Source: Elusimicrobiota bacterium
GTDB lineage: Bacteria > Elusimicrobiota > UBA8919
Direction: 5' to 3'
Length of the DNA: 37,080 nt
Assembly (NCBI GenBank): GCA_016218625.1
Contig: JACRDL010000011.1
Coordinates: 1-37,080 of the forward strand
The position numbers and the translations under genes were made by a program. Each line of letters begins with the position of its first letter. Positions within the stretch are counted from its first letter, which is position 1. Of this stretch, positions 22,257-29,970 are shown one piece after another. The notes below the pieces were generated by a model. That model had not been told where the DNA came from and did no database searches. It worked only from the letters and a program-made list of their open reading frames with translations.

Positions 22257-22877
22257 ATGCGATTAAATATAAATCCCAACAGGATGGAGTTGCTTAAAGT
22301 CAGACGCCGTCTTATTCTTGCGCGCCGCGGTCACAAACTGTTAAAAGACAAGCAGGACGAACTGGTAAGGCAGTTTATTTTATTGATAAAAAAGACATCC
22401 GATTTACGGGACGAAGTTGAAAAAAAACTTTCGGTGCTTTATAAAAACTATATTATGACAAAAGCAGTCCAATCAAAGGTCATAACGGACTATCTGATTT
22501 CATCGTCGGCACAAAAGGTTGAAATCAAACGACATCAGAAAATTTTTATGAATATCCCGCTTGTTGAATTTTCCTTAAATTTTTCGCAACCTGATGAACA
22601 GTATAATTTTTTTAATGCGTCTTCAAAGATGGATTTTGTAATATCTGGCGCAAAAGAGTTGTTGCCTCAAATCATAAACTTGTCACAGTCGGAATTTCAA
22701 TTGCAGCTTCTGGCTCTGGAAATAGAAAGGACCCGCCGTAGGGTTAACGCGCTGGAATATATTTTTATACCCTCCCTGATTGAAACGACAAAATACATAA
22801 CGATGAAAATGTCGGAACTGGAAAGGGATTCAATTACCCGACTGATGCGGGTAAAAGAAATAGTTCGTTCTCATTAA
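22257..22877 (+). CDS. atpD: V-type ATP synthase subunit D
   Basis: This 206-residue protein is the central-stalk D subunit of the V/A-type ATPase. It begins with NPNRMELLKVRRRLILARRGHKLLKDKQDELVRQF and ends with RRVNALEYIFIPSLIETTKYITMKMSELERDSITRLMRVKEI, the two long coiled helices typical of the family. The start ATG 22257 follows the palindromic spacer with no Shine-Dalgarno sequence, so translation may depend on coupling with subunit B. No other V-ATPase genes are seen downstream. Confidence 0.92.
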   Translation: MRLNINPNRMELLKVRRRLILARRGHKLLKDKQDELVRQFILLIKKTSDLRDEVEKKLSVLYKNYIMTKAVQSKVITDYLISSSAQKVEIKRHQKIFMNIPLVEFSLNFSQPDEQYNFFNASSKMDFVISGAKELLPQIINLSQSEFQLQLLALEIERTRRRVNALEYIFIPSLIETTKYITMKMSELERDSITRLMRVKEIVRSH

Positions 22878-23076
22878 AGGTTGCCCCTAAAGGGACTTCC
22901 TTCGGGCGCTCGCAAGCAAATTTCTTTGGTCGCTCATCCGTAAAAGAATAACGGCGGTGATATGTTGATATGCTGATATGTAAAATCGTATTACCGTATC
23001 ACCGTATAAGCATATAAGCAAAAGTAATTTCTTGCTTCGCTCCACGATTAAAGGGATAGATAGATAGATAAAACGA
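22878..23076 (+). repeat. repeat-filled gap upstream of dapB
   Basis: No gene is seen. In order: TTGCCCCTAAAGGGACTTCC (about 22881-22900), whose reverse complement recurs at about 35583-35602; a palindrome of GTGATATGTTGATATG and ATAAGCATATAAGC words; TTGCTTCGCTCCACGATTAA; and an ATAGATAGATAGATA microsatellite. Confidence 0.6.
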
Positions 23077-23089
23077 ATGGGGGAAAATT

Positions 23090-23848
23090 ATGATTAAAAT
23101 AGTTGTGTGCGGCGCCGCTGGAAAAATGGGAAATATGGTAATTTCAAGGATTCTTTCTGATAAAGAACTTATTTTATCAGGTGCTATTGAATGGCGAGAA
23201 CACCATGCTGTCGGTCAGCAGATTGATGAGATAGAGATTACGGACAATTTTTCGGAAGCGTTGGAATTATCCGATGTGGCTATTGATTTTACGAACATGG
23301 ATGCGACATTATACCATCTGGATATTGCAAAAAAACAGAGAAAACCGATAATTATTGGCACGACCGGCATTACAGATGAAGGAATTGAAAGAATAAAAAA
23401 TGCTTCCAAGGAAATCCCAATTATATTTACTGCTAATATGTCCGTCGGAGTTAATCTTTTATTCAAACTCGTTGAAGAGGTTGCTGTTGCAATACCTACA
23501 TATGATGTTGAAATAATTGAGGCGCATCACAACCAGAAAAAAGACGCTCCGTCCGGCACGGCGCTGAAGATTGCCGAAATAATTTCAAGCAAACTGAAAT
23601 TGGAACAAGTTTTCGGCAGGCACGGTAATGTTGGAGCAAGAAAAAAAGAGATAGGGATTCACGCTGTCCGCGCGGGCGATATTGTCGGCGAACACACAGT
23701 AATTTTTGCCGGCGAGGGCGAACAGATTCAACTTATTCATCGTGCGCACACGCGCGATACATTTGCCGCAGGCGCAGTAAAAGCCGCAAAATGGATTTTC
23801 GGCAAAAAACCCGGACTTTACACAATGCGCGATGTTTTAGGGTTATGA
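23090..23848 (+). CDS. dapB: 4-hydroxy-tetrahydrodipicolinate reductase
   Basis: This 252-residue enzyme reduces hydroxy-tetrahydrodipicolinate to tetrahydrodipicolinate with NAD(P)H, in the lysine and meso-diaminopimelate route. The nucleotide-binding GAAGKMG is at residues 8-14, GTTG and FTANMSVGVN follow in the middle, and the catalytic motif EAHHNQKKDAPSGTA carries the key histidine and lysine. GEGEQIQLIHRAHTRDTFAAGAV is the typical C-terminal region. It shares this region with dapL at 25699, which uses its product directly. GGGGGAAA precedes ATG 23090. Its stop codon overlaps the next start (ATGA). Confidence 0.95.
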   Translation: MIKIVVCGAAGKMGNMVISRILSDKELILSGAIEWREHHAVGQQIDEIEITDNFSEALELSDVAIDFTNMDATLYHLDIAKKQRKPIIIGTTGITDEGIERIKNASKEIPIIFTANMSVGVNLLFKLVEEVAVAIPTYDVEIIEAHHNQKKDAPSGTALKIAEIISSKLKLEQVFGRHGNVGARKKEIGIHAVRAGDIVGEHTVIFAGEGEQIQLIHRAHTRDTFAAGAVKAAKWIFGKKPGLYTMRDVLGL

Positions 23849-24477
23849 AGATTTTAAAATTCAATAAAAAGCCGTCAAAAATTGTTGCAGTCGGACTGAA
23901 TTATATTGACCATGCGAAGGAACTCAATATGAGAATTCCAGATGAGCCGGTAATTTTTCTGAAGCCGCCGTCGTCGGTGATTTTCAACAATGAAAAAATA
24001 AAATATCCCAAAATGTCAAAACAGGTTGATTACGAAGCTGAACTTGCAGTTGTCATCGGCAAAAAATGCAAAAATGTCTCCGAAGAAAACTCAAAAAAAT
24101 ATATTTTGGGCTACGCCTGTCTCAACGATGTCACGGCGAGGGATTTACAGAAAAAAGACAGACAGTGGACAAGGGCAAAATCCTTTGATACATTCTGTCC
24201 GGTAGGACCGCACATCGTTTCGGGAATAAACCCGGACCAGCTCAAAATAGAACTTTTCTTAAATGGCAAACTGAAACAATCATCCAATACAAAAAACCTT
24301 ATTTTTAAAATTGGTAAACTGGTTTCGTTCATCTCAAAAATAATGACGCTTGAAAAGTATGATGTCATAGCAACCGGCACGCCCGTCGGCGTAGGACCAG
24401 TAAAAATCGGCGACAAAATAGAAGTAAAAATAGAAAAAATCGGAACATTGAAAAACTATGTAGTTTCTGAAAAATAA
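23845..24477 (+). CDS. fumarylacetoacetate hydrolase family protein
   Basis: 210 residues with the FAH fold: KIVAVGLNYIDHAKEL, DEPVIFLKPPSSVI, VDYEAELAVVIGKKCKNV (metal-binding glutamates), GYACLNDVTARDLQKKDRQWTRAKSFDTFCPVGP and VIATGTPVGVGP. Members hydrolyse or decarboxylate acyl-pyruvates, including fumarylpyruvate and oxaloacetate. The exact substrate is uncertain. ATG 23845 overlaps the dapB stop codon, so the two genes are coupled; a link to the lysine route is possible but unproven. The palindromic CTCGCTCG repeat starts at its stop codon. Confidence 0.88.
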   Translation: MKILKFNKKPSKIVAVGLNYIDHAKELNMRIPDEPVIFLKPPSSVIFNNEKIKYPKMSKQVDYEAELAVVIGKKCKNVSEENSKKYILGYACLNDVTARDLQKKDRQWTRAKSFDTFCPVGPHIVSGINPDQLKIELFLNGKLKQSSNTKNLIFKIGKLVSFISKIMTLEKYDVIATGTPVGVGPVKIGDKIEVKIEKIGTLKNYVVSEK

Positions 24478-24559
24478 AGGGTATTAAACCCTGTGTTATC
24501 ATCGCTCGCTCGGAAATGAAAACAACTTTTCATTTCACTCGCTCGCTTGATAATAAAAA
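24478..24559 (+). repeat. CTCGCTCG palindromic repeat, copy 2 (intergenic)
   Basis: It aligns with 12048-12130. It contains the hairpin GAAATGAAAA/TTTTCATTTC (about 24513-24536) and the outer TTATC/GATAA words. It begins on the base after the TAA of the FAH gene. This copy is not translated. Confidence 0.85.
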
Positions 24560-24622
24560 ATTTATTGTCGGTGAGTATTTACCAATTGGTAAATACTACC
24601 GTCTGATAAAGTGAGGGCAAAA

Positions 24623-24985
24623 ATGCAGAAAATTATTAAAAGCACATGGTTGTGGATTCAGGACATTTTTTCGGATGAGGAAGACCCGAATGAGCCGATT
24701 TATGACCCCGTTCATATCGCATCAATGATTGTTTTAACGCTTTTCGGAATTTCAATTTTGTTCTGGCTTTTCTGGTCGCTGCTCGTCTATAAAGGCGGTC
24801 TTATCAGCAAAATAATCCCTTTTTTAAGCGTAATTTTTACTTCAAAAACGCTTGCCGATTTCGGTTACGAGGGTTATCCTTATGAAATGGGTATATTTGA
24901 CGGCTGGATAACAAATGTTATCGCACTTCTATTTTTATGTTTTTTAGTTTGGCGTATTGTAAGAATTTTAAAAAGACAAAAATAA
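24623..24985 (+). CDS. small membrane protein of unknown function
   Basis: 120 residues. The N-terminus is short and amphipathic (MQKIIKSTWLWIQDIFSDEEDPNEPIYDP), followed by a membrane segment (ASMIVLTLFGISILFWLFWSLLVY), a middle region with FGYEGYPYEMG, and a second membrane segment (WITNVIALLFLCFLVWRIV) with a basic tail. I recognise no family. GAGGGC precedes ATG 24623; GTG 24611 would include the ribosome-binding site. It probably belongs to the dapB-dapL stretch. Confidence 0.65.
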   Translation: MQKIIKSTWLWIQDIFSDEEDPNEPIYDPVHIASMIVLTLFGISILFWLFWSLLVYKGGLISKIIPFLSVIFTSKTLADFGYEGYPYEMGIFDGWITNVIALLFLCFLVWRIVRILKRQK

Positions 24986-25008
24986 ACTCTTAAAAGGAAA
25001 TTTAACAA

Positions 25009-25692
25009 ATGAAAAAACTTATTGTAAATGCAGATGATTTTGGTTATTCAGAAGAAATCAATAAAGGTGTGATATATGCACATACCAAGGGAATAGTTAC
25101 GAGTGCAAGTTTATTCGTTAATAAAGAGTTCACAGAAGATGCTGTAAGGCAAGCGAAAGAAAATCCCGGTTTAGGTCTTGGCATTCATTTAGATTTAGAT
25201 GCTTTTTTTGAAATTGATAATAAAAAAGGAGTAATTGTAAAATTAAAAAAGCCACAGCAAGAAATTAATGAGATTAAAACTGAAATTAAAAACCAGATTG
25301 AAAAATATCTTTCATTCTCGTTACAATGTGACCATTTGGATAGCCATCATCATTCGCACCTTCATCCATCAGTTTTCTCATCTGTATGCGAGATTGCGAG
25401 TCAATATAAAATTCAGAAAATAAGATTTTTCAGAAAGATTTATTCTTCCACAGAAGAATTTGAGAAACTGAAACAGGTTTTACAGGGTTACAACCTGAAA
25501 TTTATTCCACATTTTATTGAGGGCTGGTATTGGGGTAATATTGACGAAAACTATGAGGTTGCAGAACTTATGACACATCCCGGATATGGTGAATTATGGC
25601 GTGAGTTAGAGATCGCACGTTGTTGCCAGTTTGATTTAAAGTCCTATTTATCTAATAACGATATTTATCTAATAAAATTCACAGATATTTAG
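25009..25692 (+). CDS. ChbG/HpnK (YdjC-like) carbohydrate deacetylase
   Basis: 227 residues of the YdjC fold. KKLIVNADDFGYSEEINKGV carries the metal-binding aspartate, GLGIHLDLD a histidine, and DHLDSHHHSHLHP further metal ligands. The late motif is ELMTHPGYGELWRELEI. Family members deacetylate chito-oligosaccharides or, in HpnK, hopanoid or sugar intermediates. The protein is cytoplasmic, with no signal peptide. AAAGGAAATT precedes ATG 25009. The function within this lysine-gene neighbourhood is not clear. Confidence 0.88.
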   Translation: MKKLIVNADDFGYSEEINKGVIYAHTKGIVTSASLFVNKEFTEDAVRQAKENPGLGLGIHLDLDAFFEIDNKKGVIVKLKKPQQEINEIKTEIKNQIEKYLSFSLQCDHLDSHHHSHLHPSVFSSVCEIASQYKIQKIRFFRKIYSSTEEFEKLKQVLQGYNLKFIPHFIEGWYWGNIDENYEVAELMTHPGYGELWRELEIARCCQFDLKSYLSNNDIYLIKFTDI

Positions 25693-25698
25693 GAGATA

Positions 25699-26871
25699 AT
25701 GAAAATGGAAATTGAATTTTCAAGACGGTTAAAAAAACTGCCACCGTATCTATTTGTTGAAATTGACAAAAAGAAAAAATCAGCAATTGAAAAAGGGATT
25801 GATATAATTTCTCTTGGTGTGGGCGACCCGGATTTGCCAACTCCGAAACATATTATCGATGCGATGAAAATTGCAGTTGAAAAACCAAAACATCATCAAT
25901 ATCCATTTGGCGCAGGACTTATTGAGTTTAGAAAAGCAGTTGCAGATTGGTACAGAAACAGGTTTAATATGAACTTAAATCCTCAAAATGAGATTCATTC
26001 TTTAATCGGTTCAAAAGAAGGTATCGGGCATATTCATCTCGCTTATGTAAATCCGGGCGATATTGTTTTAGTTCCTGAACCGGGCTATCCGGTATATAAC
26101 TGCGGAACAATTTTTTCAGACGGAACGCCGCATTTTTTACCTTTAACCGAAAAAAATAATTTTCTGCCTGATTTGGAAAAAATTCCAGAAAAAGTTGCGA
26201 AAAAATCCAAAATTTTATTTATAAATTATCCCAATAACCCGACTTCGGCAACAGCAACTTTGGAATTTTATGAAAGAGTTGTAAAATTTGCCCAAAAGTA
26301 TAATGTGATTGTTTGCAGCGATTTGGCATATTCGGAGATTTATTTTGACGGTAAAAAACCGCCGAGTTTTCTTCAGGTTAAAGGCGCAAAAGATGTCGGT
26401 GTTGAGTTTCATTCTCTTTCTAAGACCTACAATATGACCGGCTGGCGTCTGGGTTGGGCTTGCGGAAATAAAGATATAATTGCCGGGTTGTCAAAAGTTA
26501 AGGACAATTACGATTCAGGCGTTTTTGGCGCTGTCCAGGAAGCGGGAGTTGTTGCTCTTACATCGTCTCAAAATTGCGTTGAAAAAATGCGAAAAATCTA
26601 TCAAAATAGAAGAGATATTTTTACCGATGAACTGAATAAAATCGGCTGGTCTGTGAAAAAACCGGAAGCAACATTTTATGTCTGGACAAAAGTGCCCAAG
26701 GGCTATACATCCGCTGATACTGTCGGAAAACTTCTTGATGAGGCGGGAATTATCTGCACGCCCGGAAATGGGTTGGGTCCATCCGGCGAGGGATATGTCA
26801 GGTTTGCTTTAACAGTTTCGGAAACCCGTCTCAAACAAGCAGTTGAAAAAATTTCCAAAATAAAGTGGTGA
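25699..26871 (+). CDS. dapL: LL-diaminopimelate aminotransferase
   Basis: 390 residues of a class I/II PLP aminotransferase. Landmarks are KLPPYLFVEIDKKKK, DIISLGVGDPDLPTP, HHQYPFGAGL, IHSLIGSKEGIGHI, INYPNNPTSA, SDLAYSEIYFDG, SLSKTYNMTGWRLGW (PLP lysine near 242) and EGYVRFALTVSE. These strongly suggest DapL, which converts tetrahydrodipicolinate straight to LL-diaminopimelate, bypassing the acylated steps. DapB, upstream at 23090, supplies the substrate. AGGAG precedes two in-frame ATGs (25699 and 25705); either is possible. Confidence 0.9.
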   Translation: MKMEIEFSRRLKKLPPYLFVEIDKKKKSAIEKGIDIISLGVGDPDLPTPKHIIDAMKIAVEKPKHHQYPFGAGLIEFRKAVADWYRNRFNMNLNPQNEIHSLIGSKEGIGHIHLAYVNPGDIVLVPEPGYPVYNCGTIFSDGTPHFLPLTEKNNFLPDLEKIPEKVAKKSKILFINYPNNPTSATATLEFYERVVKFAQKYNVIVCSDLAYSEIYFDGKKPPSFLQVKGAKDVGVEFHSLSKTYNMTGWRLGWACGNKDIIAGLSKVKDNYDSGVFGAVQEAGVVALTSSQNCVEKMRKIYQNRRDIFTDELNKIGWSVKKPEATFYVWTKVPKGYTSADTVGKLLDEAGIICTPGNGLGPSGEGYVRFALTVSETRLKQAVEKISKIKW

Positions 26872-27056
26872 AAAAATATATTAAAGGCTCACTCAAAAAT
26901 ACGAAAGATTACTTTGAAAAAATGGCAGGAGTTTTAAAAATCAAAGGAAAAAATTTCACCCAAACATTATTAAAGGAAAGAGAAAAAGATAGAGAATTGG
27001 AAGAAAAGAAATTGTCAAAGTTTAAAAAACGAAATAAAAATTCTTACAAGTTCTAA
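26865..27056 (+). CDS. small basic protein of unknown function
   Basis: This 63-residue, very lysine-rich protein is probably a single long helix or coiled coil (LLKEREKDRELEEKKLSKFKKRNKNS). It starts at GTG 26865 or 26868, overlapping the dapL stop codon, and ends 27 bases before the methyltransferase gene. I recognise no family. It might be a small controller of the restriction-modification genes that follow, but it shows no helix-turn-helix motif, so that is a guess. Confidence 0.45.
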   Translation: MVKKYIKGSLKNTKDYFEKMAGVLKIKGKNFTQTLLKEREKDRELEEKKLSKFKKRNKNSYKF

Positions 27057-27083
27057 ATTAGATAAGAATAACAAATCTTAAAG

Positions 27084-28532
27084 ATGAAAACAATGGACAC
27101 TAAAACACAAATACTTGAAAAAGAATCAAATCATAAAAGACGAACTTTCGGCGAACATTTTACATCTACGAATATTTTTAATAAGTATATTTTGCCTTAT
27201 ATCAAAGATAATTTGTATAAATATATCTGGATTGATTTATATGCCGGTGAAGGAAATTTAATTTTGCCGATGTTAGATTTAATTCCCAAAAATAAGAGAT
27301 GCGAATTTTTTAAAGAAAAGATTTATTTATTTGACATACAATATAACAATGTTAATAAAGCAGTTGAAAAAGCAGTTTCATATGGCATTCCAAAAAAAAT
27401 TGCTGAGAAAAATATAATTCAACAAGACACTCTTATAAACTTTCCCAAACGATTATTAAATCTCAAATATCCTATATTTCACATTACCAATCCACCTTAT
27501 CTTTATATCGGGTATATTGTAAAACACGGCGGTAGAAATTTATTATATTTTCGTGGTGAAAACGAGGGTTATCAAGACCTTTATCAGATTGCCCTTATGA
27601 ATGACACAAGAAATTATTTAGATAAAATGATTTACATAATTCCGTCAAATTTTTTGTTTAGCGATTCAGGTTCAAATAAAATTCGAAAAGATTTCTTTAA
27701 GTTTTACAATATAAAAAAAGCATTTCTTTTTGAGGATAAAATTTTTGAACACACTGGCACCAACGTAGGTATTTTCTTTTTTGAAAAGAAAAAAATATTC
27801 GGCGATAGTGAAATTAGTTTTTCAGGTGTGAAAATAAAAAATGGGGATAAAAAACAAAAAAAGTATATTTTGAGATCGGAAAATAATTATCGGATAGAAA
27901 GCGAATTTGAAGAATTTATAAGAAATTATAAATCAAATAAACCATTAGAAATTAAATTTTATATTACGAATGATGACATAGCACAAAATAGAGGACAGGA
28001 AATTGTGAAAGTAACAAATGCCAATAATTATAACGGCAAAATTTATGAAGAAGAAGAAATCCAAGTTTCAAATAGATTTAAAAAAGAGATTTTGTCAAAT
28101 AATTTATTTACAAGAACTGTTGATACAGGAAGTTCAGAAGGCAGGGCGGGATTATACAGCATAAAAGATGTTTTTAGGACTGACGGTATATTTGCCGCCA
28201 CTCCTTTTAGAACTCATCCGATACAGATTTTTTTTACACCAAGTTTAAAGTATAACGAGCAGAAATTACTCTTAGAATATTTTAATATTTTATTGGAATA
28301 TTTTAGGAAAATCGATGACAGCGAATTTTTAACAACATTTAAGTATTCGGAAGCCGAATATACAAGAAAATATTTAGGGTTGACAAAAGTAAAACAGCTC
28401 ATTCAAACTTTTCCTATTTTAGAATTAACAGAAAGCCAAAAAGAAGAATTTGCCAAAATAATTAAAAGTAAAAATGCCGAAAATTTAACAGAATTTGTGA
28501 AGCAAAATCACAAAGATTTATCTTTGTTCTAG
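27084..28532 (+). CDS. N6-adenine DNA methyltransferase of a type II restriction-modification system
   Basis: 482 residues. The SAM-binding motif I is WIDLYAGEGNLILPML (about 47-63) and the catalytic motif IV is HITNPPYLYIG (NPPY). The order I then IV fits gamma-class N6-adenine methylases. An N-terminal RRTFGEHFTS matches the X-motif region (K.LGqfFT…) of this class. The long C-terminal half probably carries the target recognition region. The gene is AT-rich and lacks an obvious ribosome-binding site, and is followed after 9 bases by a nuclease-like gene. It is the second restriction-modification locus in the window. Confidence 0.82.
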   Translation: MKTMDTKTQILEKESNHKRRTFGEHFTSTNIFNKYILPYIKDNLYKYIWIDLYAGEGNLILPMLDLIPKNKRCEFFKEKIYLFDIQYNNVNKAVEKAVSYGIPKKIAEKNIIQQDTLINFPKRLLNLKYPIFHITNPPYLYIGYIVKHGGRNLLYFRGENEGYQDLYQIALMNDTRNYLDKMIYIIPSNFLFSDSGSNKIRKDFFKFYNIKKAFLFEDKIFEHTGTNVGIFFFEKKKIFGDSEISFSGVKIKNGDKKQKKYILRSENNYRIESEFEEFIRNYKSNKPLEIKFYITNDDIAQNRGQEIVKVTNANNYNGKIYEEEEIQVSNRFKKEILSNNLFTRTVDTGSSEGRAGLYSIKDVFRTDGIFAATPFRTHPIQIFFTPSLKYNEQKLLLEYFNILLEYFRKIDDSEFLTTFKYSEAEYTRKYLGLTKVKQLIQTFPILELTESQKEEFAKIIKSKNAENLTEFVKQNHKDLSLF

Positions 28533-28541
28533 AGAAGCATT

Positions 28542-29345
28542 ATGAACGAGTGGATTAAAAAAAGTATTGAATTGGCTTTTGGCGAATTTTATCTCGATAA
28601 TCTTTTGGAAATTTACCCACCATATGAAATAAGCAGAGGATTGTCTGTTGATGAAGAAACCAAAAAATTAAAAGAATTTTATAACTCTCATACAGCAGAT
28701 GAGTTCTTGAAAGAACTAATTCGCTTAAAAAAGAAAGGTTTTAAATTTCCCGTTGACCATCCGTATATTAGTTTTCTTTCCTATTCTGATGGTGCCATCA
28801 AAAATAATCCGAAAACAGTTGAAGAAATCTGCAAGGTTTTGTTTAAGATAAAGTACGACGACTTAAAACAAAAGTTAGAAGCACCAAAAAAAGCAAGCCG
28901 AAAAATGGGACCAATGTTTAAGGATTGGCTGGTAAAAAATTTTCATTTTGCCAATTTAGAAGATATTAAAAAAAGTAGTAACATTACATTTCTCAAAGGT
29001 AGTGATGCCGTCCTAAAAGAATTTGCTGAACAGGAATTAAAATGTAAATTTGGGAAATTAAGCAAGGGGTTGGATTTCATAGCGAAAGTCAAAAATGATT
29101 ATTTGGTTGGTGCTGCAAAATTCATAACAGATTTTGGCGGAACACAGTATAATCAATTTTATGAGGCGGTAAGATTAATCAGAGAAAGTTCAGTGCCTGA
29201 AAATATTAAAAAAGTAGCAATTATTGACGGTGTCGCTTGGCTTGGTAAAAATAACAGAATGGCAAAAGAGATTCAAAAAATTAAAGATGACGAATTTTGT
29301 TTCAGTGCTTTATTGTTAAAAGATTTTTTGATAAAATATTTCTAA
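28542..29345 (+). CDS. putative type II restriction endonuclease
   Basis: This 267-residue protein directly downstream of the NPPY methylase is expected to cut unmethylated sites. The region GLDFIAKVKNDYLVGAAKFITDFGGTQ (about 184-210) resembles a PD-(D/E)XK core: D in LDF, then an (x)AK pair on the next strand, with an alanine where the acidic residue of (D/E)XK normally stands. RKMGPMFKDWL earlier is typical of such enzymes. The family is not identified. An alanine at the catalytic acidic position would matter if my alignment is right. Confidence 0.65.
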   Translation: MNEWIKKSIELAFGEFYLDNLLEIYPPYEISRGLSVDEETKKLKEFYNSHTADEFLKELIRLKKKGFKFPVDHPYISFLSYSDGAIKNNPKTVEEICKVLFKIKYDDLKQKLEAPKKASRKMGPMFKDWLVKNFHFANLEDIKKSSNITFLKGSDAVLKEFAEQELKCKFGKLSKGLDFIAKVKNDYLVGAAKFITDFGGTQYNQFYEAVRLIRESSVPENIKKVAIIDGVAWLGKNNRMAKEIQKIKDDEFCFSALLLKDFLIKYF

Positions 29346-29376
29346 TAGAAAAAAAGATAAAGGAGAGTTATCAATT

Positions 29377-29958
29377 ATGAGTACGCTTATTCTAAACAGG
29401 GTAATTATTCGTGATGAAAAAATTGAGAAAGTAATTTTGGTTTCATTTTTTGTATTGGCGACGGCTTTCGGCGCATATGCGAGAATCCCGCTTCCTTTTA
29501 CGCCAGTACCAATTACACTTCAAACATTTTTTGTTCTGTTGAGCGGTGCTTATCTCGGTAAAAAACTTGGCGGGTTATCGCAATTTTTGTATTTTTTGCT
29601 CGGCGGGCTTGGACTTCCACTCTTTACAAGTATCGGAGCTTTGTGGGGACCGACAGGCGGTTATATCATCGGGTTTATTTTTGCAAGTTGGCTTGTGGGG
29701 TTTCTGATTGAAAAAAACTGGAAAGTTTTTTATGCTTTGATGCTCGGTGATTTTCTTTTGTTATTCTGCGGAGCGATAAATCTTTCCTTTTTTGTAGGTG
29801 GTTTTAAGAATGCGATAATTTTAGGTGTGTTCCCGTTTATCGTCGGCGATTTATTAAAAATTTTCGCTGTGAACTCCATTTTGAGATTGCTTCGTTTCAC
29901 TCGCAACGACATGACAAAATGCCGTTATCTGTGTAATCGCTTTTCAAAATCTGCGTAA
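29377..29958 (+). CDS. bioY: BioY-family biotin transporter substrate-binding component
   Basis: 193 residues, six membrane segments, with RIPLPFTPVPITLQTFFVLLSGAYLGKKLGGLSQFLYFLLGGLGLPLF, the BioY signature, and a cytoplasmic C-terminus. BioY is the biotin-binding S component of ECF transporters and can work alone or with EcfA/T, which are not in the window. AAAGGAGAG precedes ATG 29377. The last 20 or so residues (RFTRNDMTKCRYLCNRFSKSA) are encoded by repeat words (TTGCTTCGTTTCACTCGCAACGACATGACA type), so the C-terminal tail is probably not native. Confidence 0.88.
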   Translation: MSTLILNRVIIRDEKIEKVILVSFFVLATAFGAYARIPLPFTPVPITLQTFFVLLSGAYLGKKLGGLSQFLYFLLGGLGLPLFTSIGALWGPTGGYIIGFIFASWLVGFLIEKNWKVFYALMLGDFLLLFCGAINLSFFVGGFKNAIILGVFPFIVGDLLKIFAVNSILRLLRFTRNDMTKCRYLCNRFSKSA

Positions 29959-29970
29959 TCTGCGTTCTAA
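29880..29970 (+). repeat. dispersed repeat words at the bioY 3' end
   Basis: GAGATTGCTTCGTTTCACTCGCAACGACATGACA-type and TCTGCGTAATCTGCG words, related to the GCAATGACAAC and CTGTGTAATC words in other gaps, make up the last codons of bioY and the following 12 bases. Confidence 0.45.

Noticed and set aside
24623-24985. Small membrane protein as a toxin or phage holin
   Set aside because: Two membrane segments alone do not support this, and the context is biosynthetic.
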